Origin: Clostridium acetireducens DSM 10703 | GTDB taxonomy: Bacteria > Bacillota > Clostridia > Clostridiales > Clostridiaceae | Direction: 5' to 3' | Assembly (NCBI RefSeq): GCF_001758365.1 | Contig: NZ_LZFO01000010.1 | Span: 1 to 64,000, forward strand | DNA: 64,000 nucleotides | Shown here: positions 48,584 through 57,536 of the stretch, piece by piece | Numbering within the stretch: position 1 is the stretch's first letter | Layout: the number at the start of each line of letters is the position of its first letter | The notes under the pieces: model-generated | The model's database searches: none | What the model saw: the letters and a program-made list of their open reading frames with translations, nothing else | Told to the model about the DNA's origin: nothing | Position numbers and translations under genes: made by a program

Positions 48584-49106
48584 AAAAATCTCTTAATGTA
48601 AATCTCTTTACCATTATTTCTTTCCTACTATTAATTGATTTCCACAATTCAATTCTATCTACTTTAACCATAAAAAGATTTTCTTCATCACTATATTTTA
48701 AGTTATATCCTTTTGAATTATTGTATCCAGAATAACATAAAGGAATAAACAAGTTATCTATATTACTATTTTTAAAGTTAAATCCTTTTAATAATAAATC
48801 TTCATTAATATTTCTTGTAATAGTAGCTATATAACCTTTGTTTTTTACAGGTAATCCTATATATTTTTGATTATTATTTAAACAACAATTTAAATTTATA
48901 CCCACCTTAAATTTTTTATAAGGCTTAATAATATCATTTATTATTAAACTTAATTTATCAATATCTGGATCTTCAATAACACTTAAAGTTACATGAAACC
49001 CAAGAGGATTTTTATAAAACTTATATTTTTTACATAAATCCCTTTGAACATTTTTAATATATGCATACGAATTTTTATCAAATAAAGCTACTAAATAATA
49101 CTTCAT
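48582..49106 (-). CDS. 2H-phosphoesterase (2'-5' RNA ligase)-like protein, one motif degenerate
   Basis: A 174-residue protein with the N-terminal pattern of the 2H superfamily (MKYYLVALFDKNSYAYI, then the first HxT motif as FHVTLSVIED near residue 38). In the second half, where HxT should recur after the hydrophobic strand, the sequence reads LFIPLCYSG. The second catalytic His is missing, so a simple two-His cyclic phosphodiesterase mechanism is unlikely. It runs opposite to murA and the glutamine synthetase gene and has its own leader. Family assignment is by motif and length only. Confidence 0.65.
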   Translation of the reverse strand: MKYYLVALFDKNSYAYIKNVQRDLCKKYKFYKNPLGFHVTLSVIEDPDIDKLSLIINDIIKPYKKFKVGINLNCCLNNNQKYIGLPVKNKGYIATITRNINEDLLLKGFNFKNSNIDNLFIPLCYSGYNNSKGYNLKYSDEENLFMVKVDRIELWKSINSRKEIMVKRFTLRDF

Positions 49107-49231
49107 ATAAATCCCCCAACTTTTTATGTTTTATTTATAATTATATCATATAGTTAAAAATTTTATAATATTACATTTATGATGGTTTTTTAATAATTTA
49201 CTCAATACCCATTAACATTTAAAAAATTAGT

Positions 49232-49260
49232 GTTAAAATAATAAAGAATTATGATATAAT
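49232..49260 (+). promoter_or_regulatory. murA promoter (extended -10)
   Basis: TG one base before a perfect TATAAT (49255-49260) makes an extended -10. The -35 is weak (GTTAAA, 49232-49237, 17-bp spacing). Leader to murA is about 95 nt. Confidence 0.6.
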
Positions 49261-49361
49261 AATGTTTGTAATTTACATTGAAAAATATCATGAAATATGA
49301 TTTTACATAAATATGTCAATTTAAAATAAATATAAAAACTTTGATAAGGACGGATGCGGGG

Positions 49362-50618
49362 ATGGATAAATTAATAGTTAAAGGCAAAAAGCCTTTGCAT
49401 GGTAATGTGGAAATAAGTGGTGCTAAAAATGCAGCTGTTGCTATACTTCCAGCAGCTATTATGGCTAATAAAGGTATCTCTAATATAGAAAATATCCCTG
49501 AAATAGAGGATGTTCACTGTATAGAAAGAATCCTCAAAAGTTTGGGATGTAGAGTTAAAAAACAAAAAAATTCTATTACTATTGATAGTACTGCAATGAA
49601 TAACTTTGTAGCCGACACTGATGATGTTCGAAAAATGAGAGCATCATATTATTTTATAGGAGCCTTACTTAGTAGATTTAAAAAAGCAAGAGTAGAGCTG
49701 CCAGGAGGTTGTCCAATAGGCGTTAGACCTATTGATCAACATATAAAAGGATTTGAAGCATTAGGTGCAGAAGTTTCTATTGAGCATGGAGCTGTTATTG
49801 TTAAAGCAAATAAATTAATAGGAACTAATATATTTTTTGACGTTGTTAGTGTAGGTGCTACTATTAACGTTATGTTAGCAGCTACATTAGCTGAAGGTGT
49901 TACTGTACTTGAAAATGTAGCTAAAGAACCTCATGTAGTAGACGTAGCTAATTTCTTAAATTCAATGGGTGCAGATATAAAAGGTGCTGGTACTGATATA
50001 ATAAGAGTTAAAGGTGTTAAGGAATTAAAAGGATGCTCTTACAGTGTAATACCAGATCAAATAGAAGCGGGTACATATATGATAGCTACAGCAGCTTGTG
50101 GAGGACAAGTTACTATTAATAATGTAATTCCAAAGCACTTAGAGTCTATATCTGCTAAACTTATAGAAATGGGTGCTACAGTAATAGAAAATGGAGATTC
50201 TGTTACTGTAAAATCTAACGGAAAATTAAAATCAGTAAATGTAAAAACTTTGCCTTATCCTGGTTTTCCTACTGATGTACAACAACCTATGAGTACAACA
50301 TTATGTGTATCAAAAGGTAGAAGCATAATTAACGAAAGTATATGGGAAAATCGCTTTAAACATGTAGATGAATTAAAAAAAATGGGAGCACATATAAAAG
50401 TAGAAGGTAGAACTGCAATTGTAGATGGAGTAGACAAACTTACAGGTGCTGTGGTAAAAGCTACTGATTTAAGAGCTGGTGCTGCCATGGTAATTGCAGG
50501 ATTAATAGCAGAAGGCACAACAGAAATTTTAGGTATAGAACATATTGATAGGGGATACCCACATATAGAAAATAAATTTAAATGTTTAGGAGCAGATATA
50601 AAAAGAGTACGTATATAA
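49362..50618 (+). CDS. murA: UDP-N-acetylglucosamine 1-carboxyvinyltransferase MurA
   Basis: First committed step of peptidoglycan synthesis, adding enolpyruvate to UDP-GlcNAc. The 418-residue protein has [20 protein letters not shown], the active-site Cys in [15 protein letters not shown] (residue 117, the fosfomycin target), and [11 protein letters not shown] in the second half. An upstream TTG at 49341 is in frame, but AAGGA lies right before the ATG at 49362 and 418 residues is the family length. It is followed 16 bp later by walJ. Confidence 0.96.
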   Translation: MDKLIVKGKKPLHGNVEISGAKNAAVAILPAAIMANKGISNIENIPEIEDVHCIERILKSLGCRVKKQKNSITIDSTAMNNFVADTDDVRKMRASYYFIGALLSRFKKARVELPGGCPIGVRPIDQHIKGFEALGAEVSIEHGAVIVKANKLIGTNIFFDVVSVGATINVMLAATLAEGVTVLENVAKEPHVVDVANFLNSMGADIKGAGTDIIRVKGVKELKGCSYSVIPDQIEAGTYMIATAACGGQVTINNVIPKHLESISAKLIEMGATVIENGDSVTVKSNGKLKSVNVKTLPYPGFPTDVQQPMSTTLCVSKGRSIINESIWENRFKHVDELKKMGAHIKVEGRTAIVDGVDKLTGAVVKATDLRAGAAMVIAGLIAEGTTEILGIEHIDRGYPHIENKFKCLGADIKRVRI

Positions 50619-50634
50619 GATTGGAGAATGTTAT

Positions 50635-51417
50635 ATGATTTTTTGCTCATTGTATAGTGGAAGTACTGGAAATAGCATTTTTGTTTCTTCAAATAATACA
50701 AAATTGCTTATAGATGCTGGTTTATCCGGCAAAAATATAGATAAAGCTCTCAATGAAATTGGAGAATGTAGTAAAGATATAGACGCTATACTTGTAACTC
50801 ATGAACACACAGACCACATAAAAGGAGTAGGTGTATTATCAAGAAAATATGATATACCCATATATGCAAATATTCCTACTTGGGAAGCTATGTCAAGTTC
50901 TATAGGAAAACTTAAAAATAAAAATATAAAAATAATTAATAGTAGAGAACTATCTATCAAAGATGTAGATATAATTAACTATAAAATACCTCATGATGCA
51001 GCTTCTCCTTTAGGTTATGCTATTTGTCATAAAAATAAAAAAGCTTGTATAGCTACTGACTTAGGCTTTTTTACTAAAGAGATAAAAGATGTTGCTAAAG
51101 ATGCAGATGTAGTATTATTAGAAAGCAATCATGATATAGAAATGTTAAAGTTTGGTCCCTACCCATACAATTTAAAAAGAAGAATTTTAAGTAATGTAGG
51201 TCATTTATCTAATGAAGATTGTGGCAAAGCTATTTTAAATATATTGAGTAGTAAACCAAAAAAAATTGTGCTAGGACATTTAAGTAAAACTAATAACTAT
51301 CCTAAATTAGCATACCAGACAGTTATTAATATACTAAAAGAAAAAGATGTTACAAATAAAGACATTATATTATCTATGGCTAAAAGAACTACTCCTAGTA
51401 ATTATATAAAATTTTAA
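50635..51417 (+). CDS. walJ: Metallo-beta-lactamase-fold protein WalJ (YycJ-like)
   Basis: A 260-residue cytosolic metallohydrolase with FCSLYSGSTGNSIFV at the start, LLIDAGLSG, the zinc motif VTHEHTDHIKG near residue 55, and IATDLGFF and VLGHLS. In B. subtilis yycJ is in the walRK operon, linked to wall homeostasis and DNA processes. Here no walRK genes are adjacent, but the downstream yyzF-like and rlmH genes recur from the same Bacillus neighbourhood. GGAG precedes the ATG. Confidence 0.93.
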   Translation: MIFCSLYSGSTGNSIFVSSNNTKLLIDAGLSGKNIDKALNEIGECSKDIDAILVTHEHTDHIKGVGVLSRKYDIPIYANIPTWEAMSSSIGKLKNKNIKIINSRELSIKDVDIINYKIPHDAASPLGYAICHKNKKACIATDLGFFTKEIKDVAKDADVVLLESNHDIEMLKFGPYPYNLKRRILSNVGHLSNEDCGKAILNILSSKPKKIVLGHLSKTNNYPKLAYQTVINILKEKDVTNKDIILSMAKRTTPSNYIKF

Positions 51418-51432
51418 ATTAGAGGTGAGTAT

Positions 51433-51993
51433 ATGAAAAAAAATATTAGCTTGCTATTAGCTTTCTTTATTATTTTTTCTACTATATCTTTTACCAGTTG
51501 TGAAAAAAAAGATAAAGTTAGCATAAATAATAAAGAAAAGGTAAAAAATATAGCTTTACCAAATGAACAAGATAATATTATAGATTTAAGCTTATATTTT
51601 GATTCATCTACAGATAGTAATAAATCTGAAGTAGCTAAAGAAGAAAGATTAATAAAAAAAGAAGAATTAATTGGAGAGCTTATAGTTCAAGAACTTATAA
51701 ATGGACCTTCTGTTAATAGCAAACTAAAACCTATTTTACCTAAGGAAACGCGTCTTATTAGTTTTTCTATTAAAGATGGAATAGCTTATATTAATCTAAG
51801 TAAAGAAGCTCAAATTTCTATGACACCTGAAAAAGAAAAATCAAGTTTAAAAAGTATTGTATATTCTCTAACTCAGCTTCCATCCATAAAAAAGATTAGC
51901 GTATTAGTAGAAAATAAAAACATAAAATCTTTAGGAGGTAATTTCAATTGGTCAAAACCTATTGGAAAGGAAGATGTTGAAAATGTTAAATAA
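51433..51993 (+). CDS. Lipoprotein with GerMN domain
   Basis: A 186-residue secreted lipoprotein. The signal peptide ends in the lipobox FTSC with Cys near residue 23. A single GerMN domain at about 70-175 has LIGELIVQELINGPSVNSKLKPILP and DGIAYINLSKEAQ. B. subtilis GerM has two such domains and works in spore formation and germination. The single-domain form is common in clostridia. GAGGTG precedes the ATG. It overlaps the next small gene by 11 bp. Confidence 0.85.
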   Translation: MKKNISLLLAFFIIFSTISFTSCEKKDKVSINNKEKVKNIALPNEQDNIIDLSLYFDSSTDSNKSEVAKEERLIKKEELIGELIVQELINGPSVNSKLKPILPKETRLISFSIKDGIAYINLSKEAQISMTPEKEKSSLKSIVYSLTQLPSIKKISVLVENKNIKSLGGNFNWSKPIGKEDVENVK

Positions 51994-52171
51994 CAAATAT
52001 TGCTGTGAAAAGCATAAAAATAAAGCTTTTGATGATTTTTTAAAGGAACATGATACTTTTCCTTATATAGAAAAAGTATCCTCCGGTAAATGTAATTATT
52101 GCGATGATGATGCTTCATTTGTGCTTAAAATCACAAAGCAAATGGGACCTTCAGAACTTTTAGATTTATAA
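51983..52171 (+). CDS. CxxH/CxxC small protein (YyzF, BA_5709 family)
   Basis: A 62-residue protein with an N-terminal CCEKH and a C-terminal CNYCDDDASFVL, the paired CxxH and CxxC that define the BA_5709 group, probably a zinc site. Its acidic middle and its place between the yycJ-like and rlmH genes match B. subtilis YyzF. AAGGAAG lies 9 nt before ATG 51983. An upstream TTG at 51962 is in frame but poorly placed. Function unknown. Overlaps the gerM-like gene by 11 bp. Confidence 0.78.
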   Translation: MLNNKYCCEKHKNKAFDDFLKEHDTFPYIEKVSSGKCNYCDDDASFVLKITKQMGPSELLDL

Positions 52172-52203
52172 TTAAAAATATTAATTTATAAGGAGAATAA
52201 AAT

Positions 52204-52704
52204 ATGAGTTTATATACAGATTGGACAGACATGGTGGTAGAGTATGTTAAAACAAAAGGACAAGCAGCTTTTTGGAAAAAATATGGCTCTATAGAAAAAA
52301 ACATTTATAGTAGCATACTAGCAAATCATACTAATGTGCTACAAGGTTCTATTAAAGATTTATCAGAACAATTGAATACCTCTATTGTATTTTTTATAGG
52401 TTTTTTAGATGGAATAAACGAAAGTCTTGAAACTCAAATAAACTTAGAAGAACTAGAAGAAACTACTAACATAGAATTAAAAATAAATTATGAAAAACTA
52501 TACTATAATATGCTGGATTCAAAAGCAGATTATCTTTATAAACTTCCTCAATGGGATGCAATTTTTTCTAGTGAAAAAAGAAAAGAAATTCATAAAGAAT
52601 GGGTTTCATCTAAAACAGTAGTAAATACTAATAAAACAGGTAGAAATGCCCCTTGCCCTTGTGGAAGCGGTAAAAAATACAAAAATTGTTGTGGTAAAAA
52701 CTAA
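52204..52704 (+). CDS. SEC-C motif protein
   Basis: A 166-residue protein. Its C-terminus is a full SEC-C zinc motif (RNAPCPCGSGKKYKNCCGKN), found at the end of SecA and of many unrelated proteins. The first 140 residues are helical and acidic with LYTDWTDMVVEYVKTKGQAAFWKKY, which I do not recognise. It could bind ribosomes or SecB-like partners through the zinc finger (inference). AAGGAG lies before the ATG. Confidence 0.82.
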   Translation: MSLYTDWTDMVVEYVKTKGQAAFWKKYGSIEKNIYSSILANHTNVLQGSIKDLSEQLNTSIVFFIGFLDGINESLETQINLEELEETTNIELKINYEKLYYNMLDSKADYLYKLPQWDAIFSSEKRKEIHKEWVSSKTVVNTNKTGRNAPCPCGSGKKYKNCCGKN

Positions 52705-52711
52705 TCTACAT

Positions 52712-52742
52712 TAAAGCACATTTTAAATAAAATGTGCTTTTG
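52712..52742 (+). terminator. Terminator upstream of rlmH
   Basis: AAAGCACATTTTA/TAAAATGTGCTTTT with a 2-4 nt loop and T-run. It ends the murA-walJ-SEC-C transcript before rlmH. Confidence 0.78.
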
Positions 52743-52761
52743 TATTTTAAAGGAGAAAGAA

Positions 52762-53241
52762 ATGAATATACATATAATTTGCGTAGGAAAATTAAAAGAA
52801 AAATATCTAAAAGAAGCTATAGCTGAATATTCAAAACGTTTAAGTAAATATTGTAAATTAACCATATTAGAACTACAAGATGAAAAAACTCCTGATAAAT
52901 GTTCTTTAAACGAAGAAAAACAAATAAAAATTAAAGAAGGCATGAAAATTTTAAAACATATAAAAGATAATATGTTTGTAATAGCTCTAGACTTAAAAGG
53001 AAAAACTTTATCTTCAGAAGAACTTTCTGATTTTATAAAAGATTCTAGTCTTAAAGGAAATAGCAATTTAGCTTTTGTAATAGGAGGTTCCTTAGGATTA
53101 TCCCCTGATGTGTTATCTAGAGCAAATTTTAAATTATGCTTTTCTAAAATGACCTTTCCTCATCAGTTAATGAGAGTTATACTTCTTGAACAAATATACA
53201 GAGGATATAGAATTATAAACGGTGAACCATACCATAAATAA
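52762..53241 (+). CDS. rlmH: 23S rRNA (pseudouridine1915-N3)-methyltransferase RlmH
   Basis: Methylates pseudouridine 1915 in helix 69 of 23S rRNA on the assembled 70S ribosome. The 159-residue SPOUT protein shows NIHIICVGKLKEKYLKEA, FVIALDLKGKTLSSEE, the SAM-binding knot FVIGGSLGLSPDV and MTFPHQLMRVILLEQIYRGYRI. The frame is open 10 codons further, but AAGGAG lies before ATG 52762 and 159 is the usual length. It runs behind a terminator and may have its own promoter within the region 52700-52745. Confidence 0.95.
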   Translation: MNIHIICVGKLKEKYLKEAIAEYSKRLSKYCKLTILELQDEKTPDKCSLNEEKQIKIKEGMKILKHIKDNMFVIALDLKGKTLSSEELSDFIKDSSLKGNSNLAFVIGGSLGLSPDVLSRANFKLCFSKMTFPHQLMRVILLEQIYRGYRIINGEPYHK

Positions 53242-53351
53242 AAATAAACTAGAACTGCTATATATATTTTTATATTAAAATCTAATTAGACCTTCAACAC
53301 AAAAATGATGTATTATAAAATTATAATATTAAATGCAAAGAAGGTAATTTA

Positions 53352-53561
53352 ATGGATAATATTATAGATATATTAGTAATTGAAGATGATACAAATATAA
53401 ATAAATTATTATGTGATATGTTAAGTAACTCTGGATATAAAACTATAGCAGCTTACTCTGGTACAGAAGCTCTTTTATATATCCAAAAATATGAATTAGA
53501 TATGATTTTACTGGATTTAATGCTTCCAGGTATAAGTGGCGAAGAACTACTTATTAAATGA
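53352..53561 (+). pseudogene. Truncated response regulator (receiver domain fragment)
   Basis: A 69-residue frame that begins as a normal receiver domain: LVIEDDTNINKLLCDML with the acidic pair, and MILLDLMLPGISGEELL with the phospho-acceptor Asp. It stops right after this, so the later conserved Thr and Lys strands and any output domain are missing. AAGGTAA precedes the ATG. The next 85 bp contain only short frames, and no kinase gene follows. Most likely a decayed two-component gene. A working mini-receiver is improbable since the fold is incomplete. Confidence 0.75.
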
Positions 53562-53705
53562 ATGGAGAAGTCTATGCTGAAATTCATGAAAACTTACTGC
53601 ATATTTTTTGTAAATGGCAACTTAAATAAATTTATATTACAACTATAATTACTTTGTGATAAGATTTTAGTAGAAAAAAATTTATTTCACAGAGGTGCAG
53701 ACTAT

Positions 53706-55661
53706 ATGAATAAGACAATTGGAATATTAGCTCACGTAGATGCTGGTAAAACTACATTTGCTGAGCAAATATTATATCATACAAAAAGTATTAAAAATAG
53801 AGGTAGAGTAGATCATAAAAGTGCTTTTTTAGATAGCCATAGTATAGAAAAAGAAAGAGGTATTACAGTATTTTCAGATCAAGGATTTTTTGAATATAAT
53901 TCTTCAAACTATTATTTAATAGATACTCCAGGACATATAGACTTTTCTTCTGAAATGGAAAGAGCTATTGAAGTTATGGATTATGCTATTATTATAATAA
54001 GCGGGGTTGAAGGGGTTCAAGGTCATACAGAAACAGTATGGCATCTACTTAGAAAGCACAACATACCAACATTTTTCTTTATTAATAAAATAGATAGAGT
54101 TGGTGCAAATGTAGAAAATGTTTTAGATGAAATTAGATTAAATTTAACTAAAGACCTTTGTTTTATTACAGAATCTTTTGATGGACAAAATATGAAAGAT
54201 GAACTTATTGAGTTTATTGCAGAAAAAGATGATGAGCTTTTTGAAAAATACATAGACGAAAACTATGAAAAAGATTTATGGCTAAATTCCATGAAAAAAA
54301 TGATTAAGGAAAATAAAATTTTCCCATGTATTAGTGGATCAGCTCTACAAGATATTAATATAGATAGTTTTTTGAAAAAATTAGATATTTTAACTTATAC
54401 AGATTATAATGACAAAAAAGAATTTAGTGGACAAGTATGTAAAATTCATCATAATGAAAAAGGAAATAGAATAACTTACATAAAAGCATTAAGTGGAACT
54501 TTAAAAGTTAAAGAAAATTTATGTTTATGTTCTTATAAAGATAACTTTTATGAAAAAATTAATGAAATAAGAATTTATAATGGAATTAAATTTAAATCTG
54601 TAGACAAAGTTTCTGCTGGAGAAATTTTTGCAGTAACAGGATTAAAAAATGCATCTATAGGAGATGGAGTTGGAACTTTAAGAAAAAAATCTAATTATGA
54701 AATGGTTCCAACATTAAAATCAAAAGTTATATTTGATAAAAGTATAAATGCAAAAGATATTTTAAGCTATTTTAAAATATTAGAAGCAGAAGACCCTGCT
54801 TTAAATATAATTTGGGATGAAAATCTTCAAGAAATACAAGTTCATATTATGGGAATTATTCAATTAGAAGTTTTAAAAGAATTAGTAGAAGAACGTTTTT
54901 ATTTATCCATAGATTTTGGACCTTGTGAAATTCTTTATAAAGAAACTATTTCTACAGAATCCATTGGATATGGTCATTTTGAACCTTTAGGTCATTATGC
55001 GGAAGTACATATTAAGTTAGAACCAACAAAAAGAAATACAGGAATTATATTTGATAATGTGTGTCATACAGATGACTTAACTATAGGCAATCAAAATTTA
55101 GTTCGCACACATATTTATGAAAGAGAACATCGTGGAATACTAACAGGCTCACCTATAACGGATTTAAAGATTACTTTGTTAACTGGAAGAGCTCATAATA
55201 AACATACTACTGGAGGAGACTTCAGAGAAGCCACATTTAGAGCATTAAGACAAGGACTAGAAAATACAAAAAATATATTATTAGAACCTTATTATCGTTT
55301 TAAAATAAAAGTAGATATAGATTATATGGGAAGAGTTTTATCTGATATACAAAAATTAAATGGTTCTTTTGAACCTCCACAAACAAATTGTAATAAAGCT
55401 ATTATAATAGGCAGGGGCCCTGTATCTACTTTTATGAATTATTCCATGGAATTTATTTCGTTAACAAAAGGTACTGGGAAAATTAATTTTATTTTTGATG
55501 GATACGATATTTGTCATAATGAAGAAGAAGTTATTAAAAAAATAAATTATGATAAAAATTCAGATATAGATTATACATCTACTTCAATATTTTGTTCTAA
55601 GGGACAAGGATTTTTAATAAAATCAGAGAACGTAGAAGAATATATGCATTGTTTGAAGTAA
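53706..55661 (+). CDS. Translation-factor GTPase of the Tet(M)/Tet(O)-like group
   Basis: A 651-residue EF-G-like GTPase. G1 is AHVDAGKTTF, the RGIT switch is KERGITVFS, G3 is DTPGHIDF, G4 is FFINKIDR, and the C-terminal EF-G domains IV and V are present, so its length fits ribosome-protection proteins. In Tet(M) the tip loop of domain IV that displaces tetracycline reads SPVSTPADF. Here the matching place reads HNKHTTGGDFRE, which suggests a different task. It is preceded by AGAGGTG and ends in a strong terminator. Resistance should not be assumed from the family name. Confidence 0.88.
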   Translation: MNKTIGILAHVDAGKTTFAEQILYHTKSIKNRGRVDHKSAFLDSHSIEKERGITVFSDQGFFEYNSSNYYLIDTPGHIDFSSEMERAIEVMDYAIIIISGVEGVQGHTETVWHLLRKHNIPTFFFINKIDRVGANVENVLDEIRLNLTKDLCFITESFDGQNMKDELIEFIAEKDDELFEKYIDENYEKDLWLNSMKKMIKENKIFPCISGSALQDINIDSFLKKLDILTYTDYNDKKEFSGQVCKIHHNEKGNRITYIKALSGTLKVKENLCLCSYKDNFYEKINEIRIYNGIKFKSVDKVSAGEIFAVTGLKNASIGDGVGTLRKKSNYEMVPTLKSKVIFDKSINAKDILSYFKILEAEDPALNIIWDENLQEIQVHIMGIIQLEVLKELVEERFYLSIDFGPCEILYKETISTESIGYGHFEPLGHYAEVHIKLEPTKRNTGIIFDNVCHTDDLTIGNQNLVRTHIYEREHRGILTGSPITDLKITLLTGRAHNKHTTGGDFREATFRALRQGLENTKNILLEPYYRFKIKVDIDYMGRVLSDIQKLNGSFEPPQTNCNKAIIIGRGPVSTFMNYSMEFISLTKGTGKINFIFDGYDICHNEEEVIKKINYDKNSDIDYTSTSIFCSKGQGFLIKSENVEEYMHCLK

Positions 55662-55671
55662 TTAATTAAAT

Positions 55672-55709
55672 AAAAAAGTATCTTCTAATTTAGAGAAGAT
55701 ACTTTTTTT
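55672..55709 (+). terminator. Terminator after the Tet(M)-like gene
   Basis: AAAAAAGTATCTTCT (55672-55686) and AGAAGATACTTTTTT (55694-55708) with a 7-nt loop and T-run. Confidence 0.88.
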
Positions 55710-55818
55710 GTATATTAAAAATAATTTTAAAATACATGTAATGAAATACAAAGTTTTACGTATTAACATATAGAACTGCTTAGCTAAGTAAAAAGTTATA
55801 GAAAGGAGGATTTAAAAT

Positions 55819-56364
55819 ATGGAACAGTTTGCTTTGATTAACCCCTTAGATAAAAAAGAAACTAAAGAAAAAGATTTTACTTATATTTTTAAAACTTATT
55901 ACAAAAGAGTTTATAACTATATATATTATAGAATTAATTGCACTTATACAACTGAAGATTTAACAAGTCAAGTTTTTGAAAAAGTAATGATTAAAATAAA
56001 CACATATTCTAGAGACAAATCTCCCTTTGAAGTATGGTTATTTGCCATAGCTAGAAATGTAATAAATGATTATATAAGAAAATCAAAAAAGCACAAATTT
56101 TTTTCTATTGATAGTTTTAAAAATTTAATTTCAAAAGAAAAAAATCCAGAAGATGTAGTAATGCTATCAGAAACTAATAATAAATTATCAAAAGCATTAA
56201 ATATTTTAAATGAAAGAGAAAGAAATATTGTATCACTTAAATTTGGTGCTACCCTTAAAAACAAGGAAATTGCAAAAATATTAGATATTACTGAAAGTAA
56301 TGTAGGGGTAATACTTTATCGTACAATGAAAAAGTTAAAAATAGAAATGGAAAGAGAGGATTAA
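55819..56364 (+). CDS. Sigma-70 family factor, ECF type
   Basis: A 181-residue sigma factor with only regions 2 and 4. Region 2 has YFKRVYNYI-like and YTTEDLTSQVFEKVM plus the promoter-opening FEVWLFAIARNVINDYIRK. Region 4 has ERERNIVSLKFGATLKNKEIAKILDITESNVGVILYRTMKKL. It is probably freed when its anti-sigma factor, encoded 2 bp downstream, is inactivated. Target genes are unknown. GGAGG lies before the ATG. I saw no certain autoregulatory promoter upstream. Confidence 0.9.
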   Translation: MEQFALINPLDKKETKEKDFTYIFKTYYKRVYNYIYYRINCTYTTEDLTSQVFEKVMIKINTYSRDKSPFEVWLFAIARNVINDYIRKSKKHKFFSIDSFKNLISKEKNPEDVVMLSETNNKLSKALNILNERERNIVSLKFGATLKNKEIAKILDITESNVGVILYRTMKKLKIEMERED

Positions 56365-56366
56365 CT

Positions 56367-57329
56367 ATGAATAAAAAAAGTATTGAAGATAAATTTTCTA
56401 TAGATATAGATGCTTATTTTAATGGTATACAAGAACCTACTGAATCAAATTCCAAAGAATATAATGAACTTTTAAATTTTAGTAAAACTTTAGCAAATGA
56501 AGATTTTAGTAAAAATAGTAATAAAGAAAAAGTTTTTGATAAAACTTTAAAAAATATAAATGAATATAGAGGTGGAAATATTATGAAAAAATCAAATAAA
56601 ATGAAATTTACTGCTAAAATAGCATCTCTTATAGGAATAGGTATAATTAGCATTTCTTTAATTCAACCAGCACATGCTCGTAATTTAGCAGATAAAGTAA
56701 TAAAAACAATATCTTTAGGGCATGTAAGCATTATACAAACAGAATCTCCTAAAATAGAAAAACTTTCTGTACCTAAAGAATTAAAAGGTAAAATTTTTGA
56801 TAAAGACGGAAAACCAATAGAAATATTTACAAAAGACTTTTCTGGTAAACTATATACAGCTAAAGGTGAAGAAATTGATAGTATTTCAAATAATAAAATA
56901 ATAACTGTAGCTGAACAAGAAAAAATAGAAAAAGATACAATGTTAATAGTTAAAGATCCTACTAAATTAAATAAATACACTTGCTTTAATGTTATTCTTC
57001 CTTCTTATTTACCAAAAGATTATAAATTTGATAAAGCAACGTTTTATAAAGATGCTAAAGGTGTTAATAATAGCAAATCTATTGATTTATGTTTTACTAA
57101 TAGTAAAGGAAAATCTATTTATATGCAACAACGTTTTGCTTGTGAAGAAACAAAATGCGAAGGTGGAACAGATGGTAAAATAGAAAAAATTAAAATCAAT
57201 GGTGTAAATGCTGTAATATCTGATAATAGATCTATTGATTGGGAATACAAAAATGTTATTTACTTTCTATCAGGCATGGGTGAAATTTCACGAAATGATT
57301 TAATAAAAATTGCAAAATCTATTAAATAA
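56367..57329 (+). CDS. Membrane anti-sigma factor with DUF4367-like extracellular domain
   Basis: A 320-residue protein. Residues 1-75 are acidic and cytosolic, likely the sigma-binding part. One membrane helix at about 85-103 (IASLIGIGIISISLIQP) follows. The rest is extracytoplasmic: a strand-rich linker and a C-terminal DUF4367-like domain (LPSYLPKDYKFDKATF, a single CEETKCEGG pair, YFLSGMGEISRNDLIKIAKSI). It starts 2 bp after the sigma gene, the standard layout of an ECF pair. The outer domain may sense an envelope signal (inference). Confidence 0.82.
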   Translation: MNKKSIEDKFSIDIDAYFNGIQEPTESNSKEYNELLNFSKTLANEDFSKNSNKEKVFDKTLKNINEYRGGNIMKKSNKMKFTAKIASLIGIGIISISLIQPAHARNLADKVIKTISLGHVSIIQTESPKIEKLSVPKELKGKIFDKDGKPIEIFTKDFSGKLYTAKGEEIDSISNNKIITVAEQEKIEKDTMLIVKDPTKLNKYTCFNVILPSYLPKDYKFDKATFYKDAKGVNNSKSIDLCFTNSKGKSIYMQQRFACEETKCEGGTDGKIEKIKINGVNAVISDNRSIDWEYKNVIYFLSGMGEISRNDLIKIAKSIK

Positions 57330-57403
57330 CTATTTACTAAACTTAATAAAAACTTTATAATTTATAATTACTAATAATATCTTAAATAATCCAATATATT
57401 TAT

Positions 57404-57455
57404 ACAAAAAGGATAGCTAATAGATTATTAAATCTATTTTAGTTATCCTTTGTTG
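57404..57455 (+). terminator. Terminator of the sigma/anti-sigma operon
   Basis: Long hairpin with ACAAAAAGGATA on the left and TATCCTTTGTTGT on the right, inner arms TAGAT/ATCTA. About 75 bp after the anti-sigma stop. Confidence 0.75.
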
Positions 57456-57536
57456 TATAAATTAGGATTAAGTTGATTAAATATACATATGTTAATATAA
57501 TATATATACATTTAACTAGGGATAAGAGGTATTAAT

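Noticed and set aside
50255-50701. Minus-strand open frame of 148 codons over the murA end
   Set aside because: Lies antisense to conserved MurA motifs and overlaps the walJ start, so not a gene.
53565-53630. Short frame MNGEVYAEIHENLLHIFCKWQ after the truncated receiver
   Set aside because: It has only weak resemblance to anything and no ribosome site, so it is probably chance in decayed DNA.
55740-55800. Possible ECF autoregulatory promoter before the sigma gene
   Set aside because: TGAAAT and CGTATT occur, but the spacing (11 bp) does not fit the usual 16-17 bp and the -35 lacks the AAC core.
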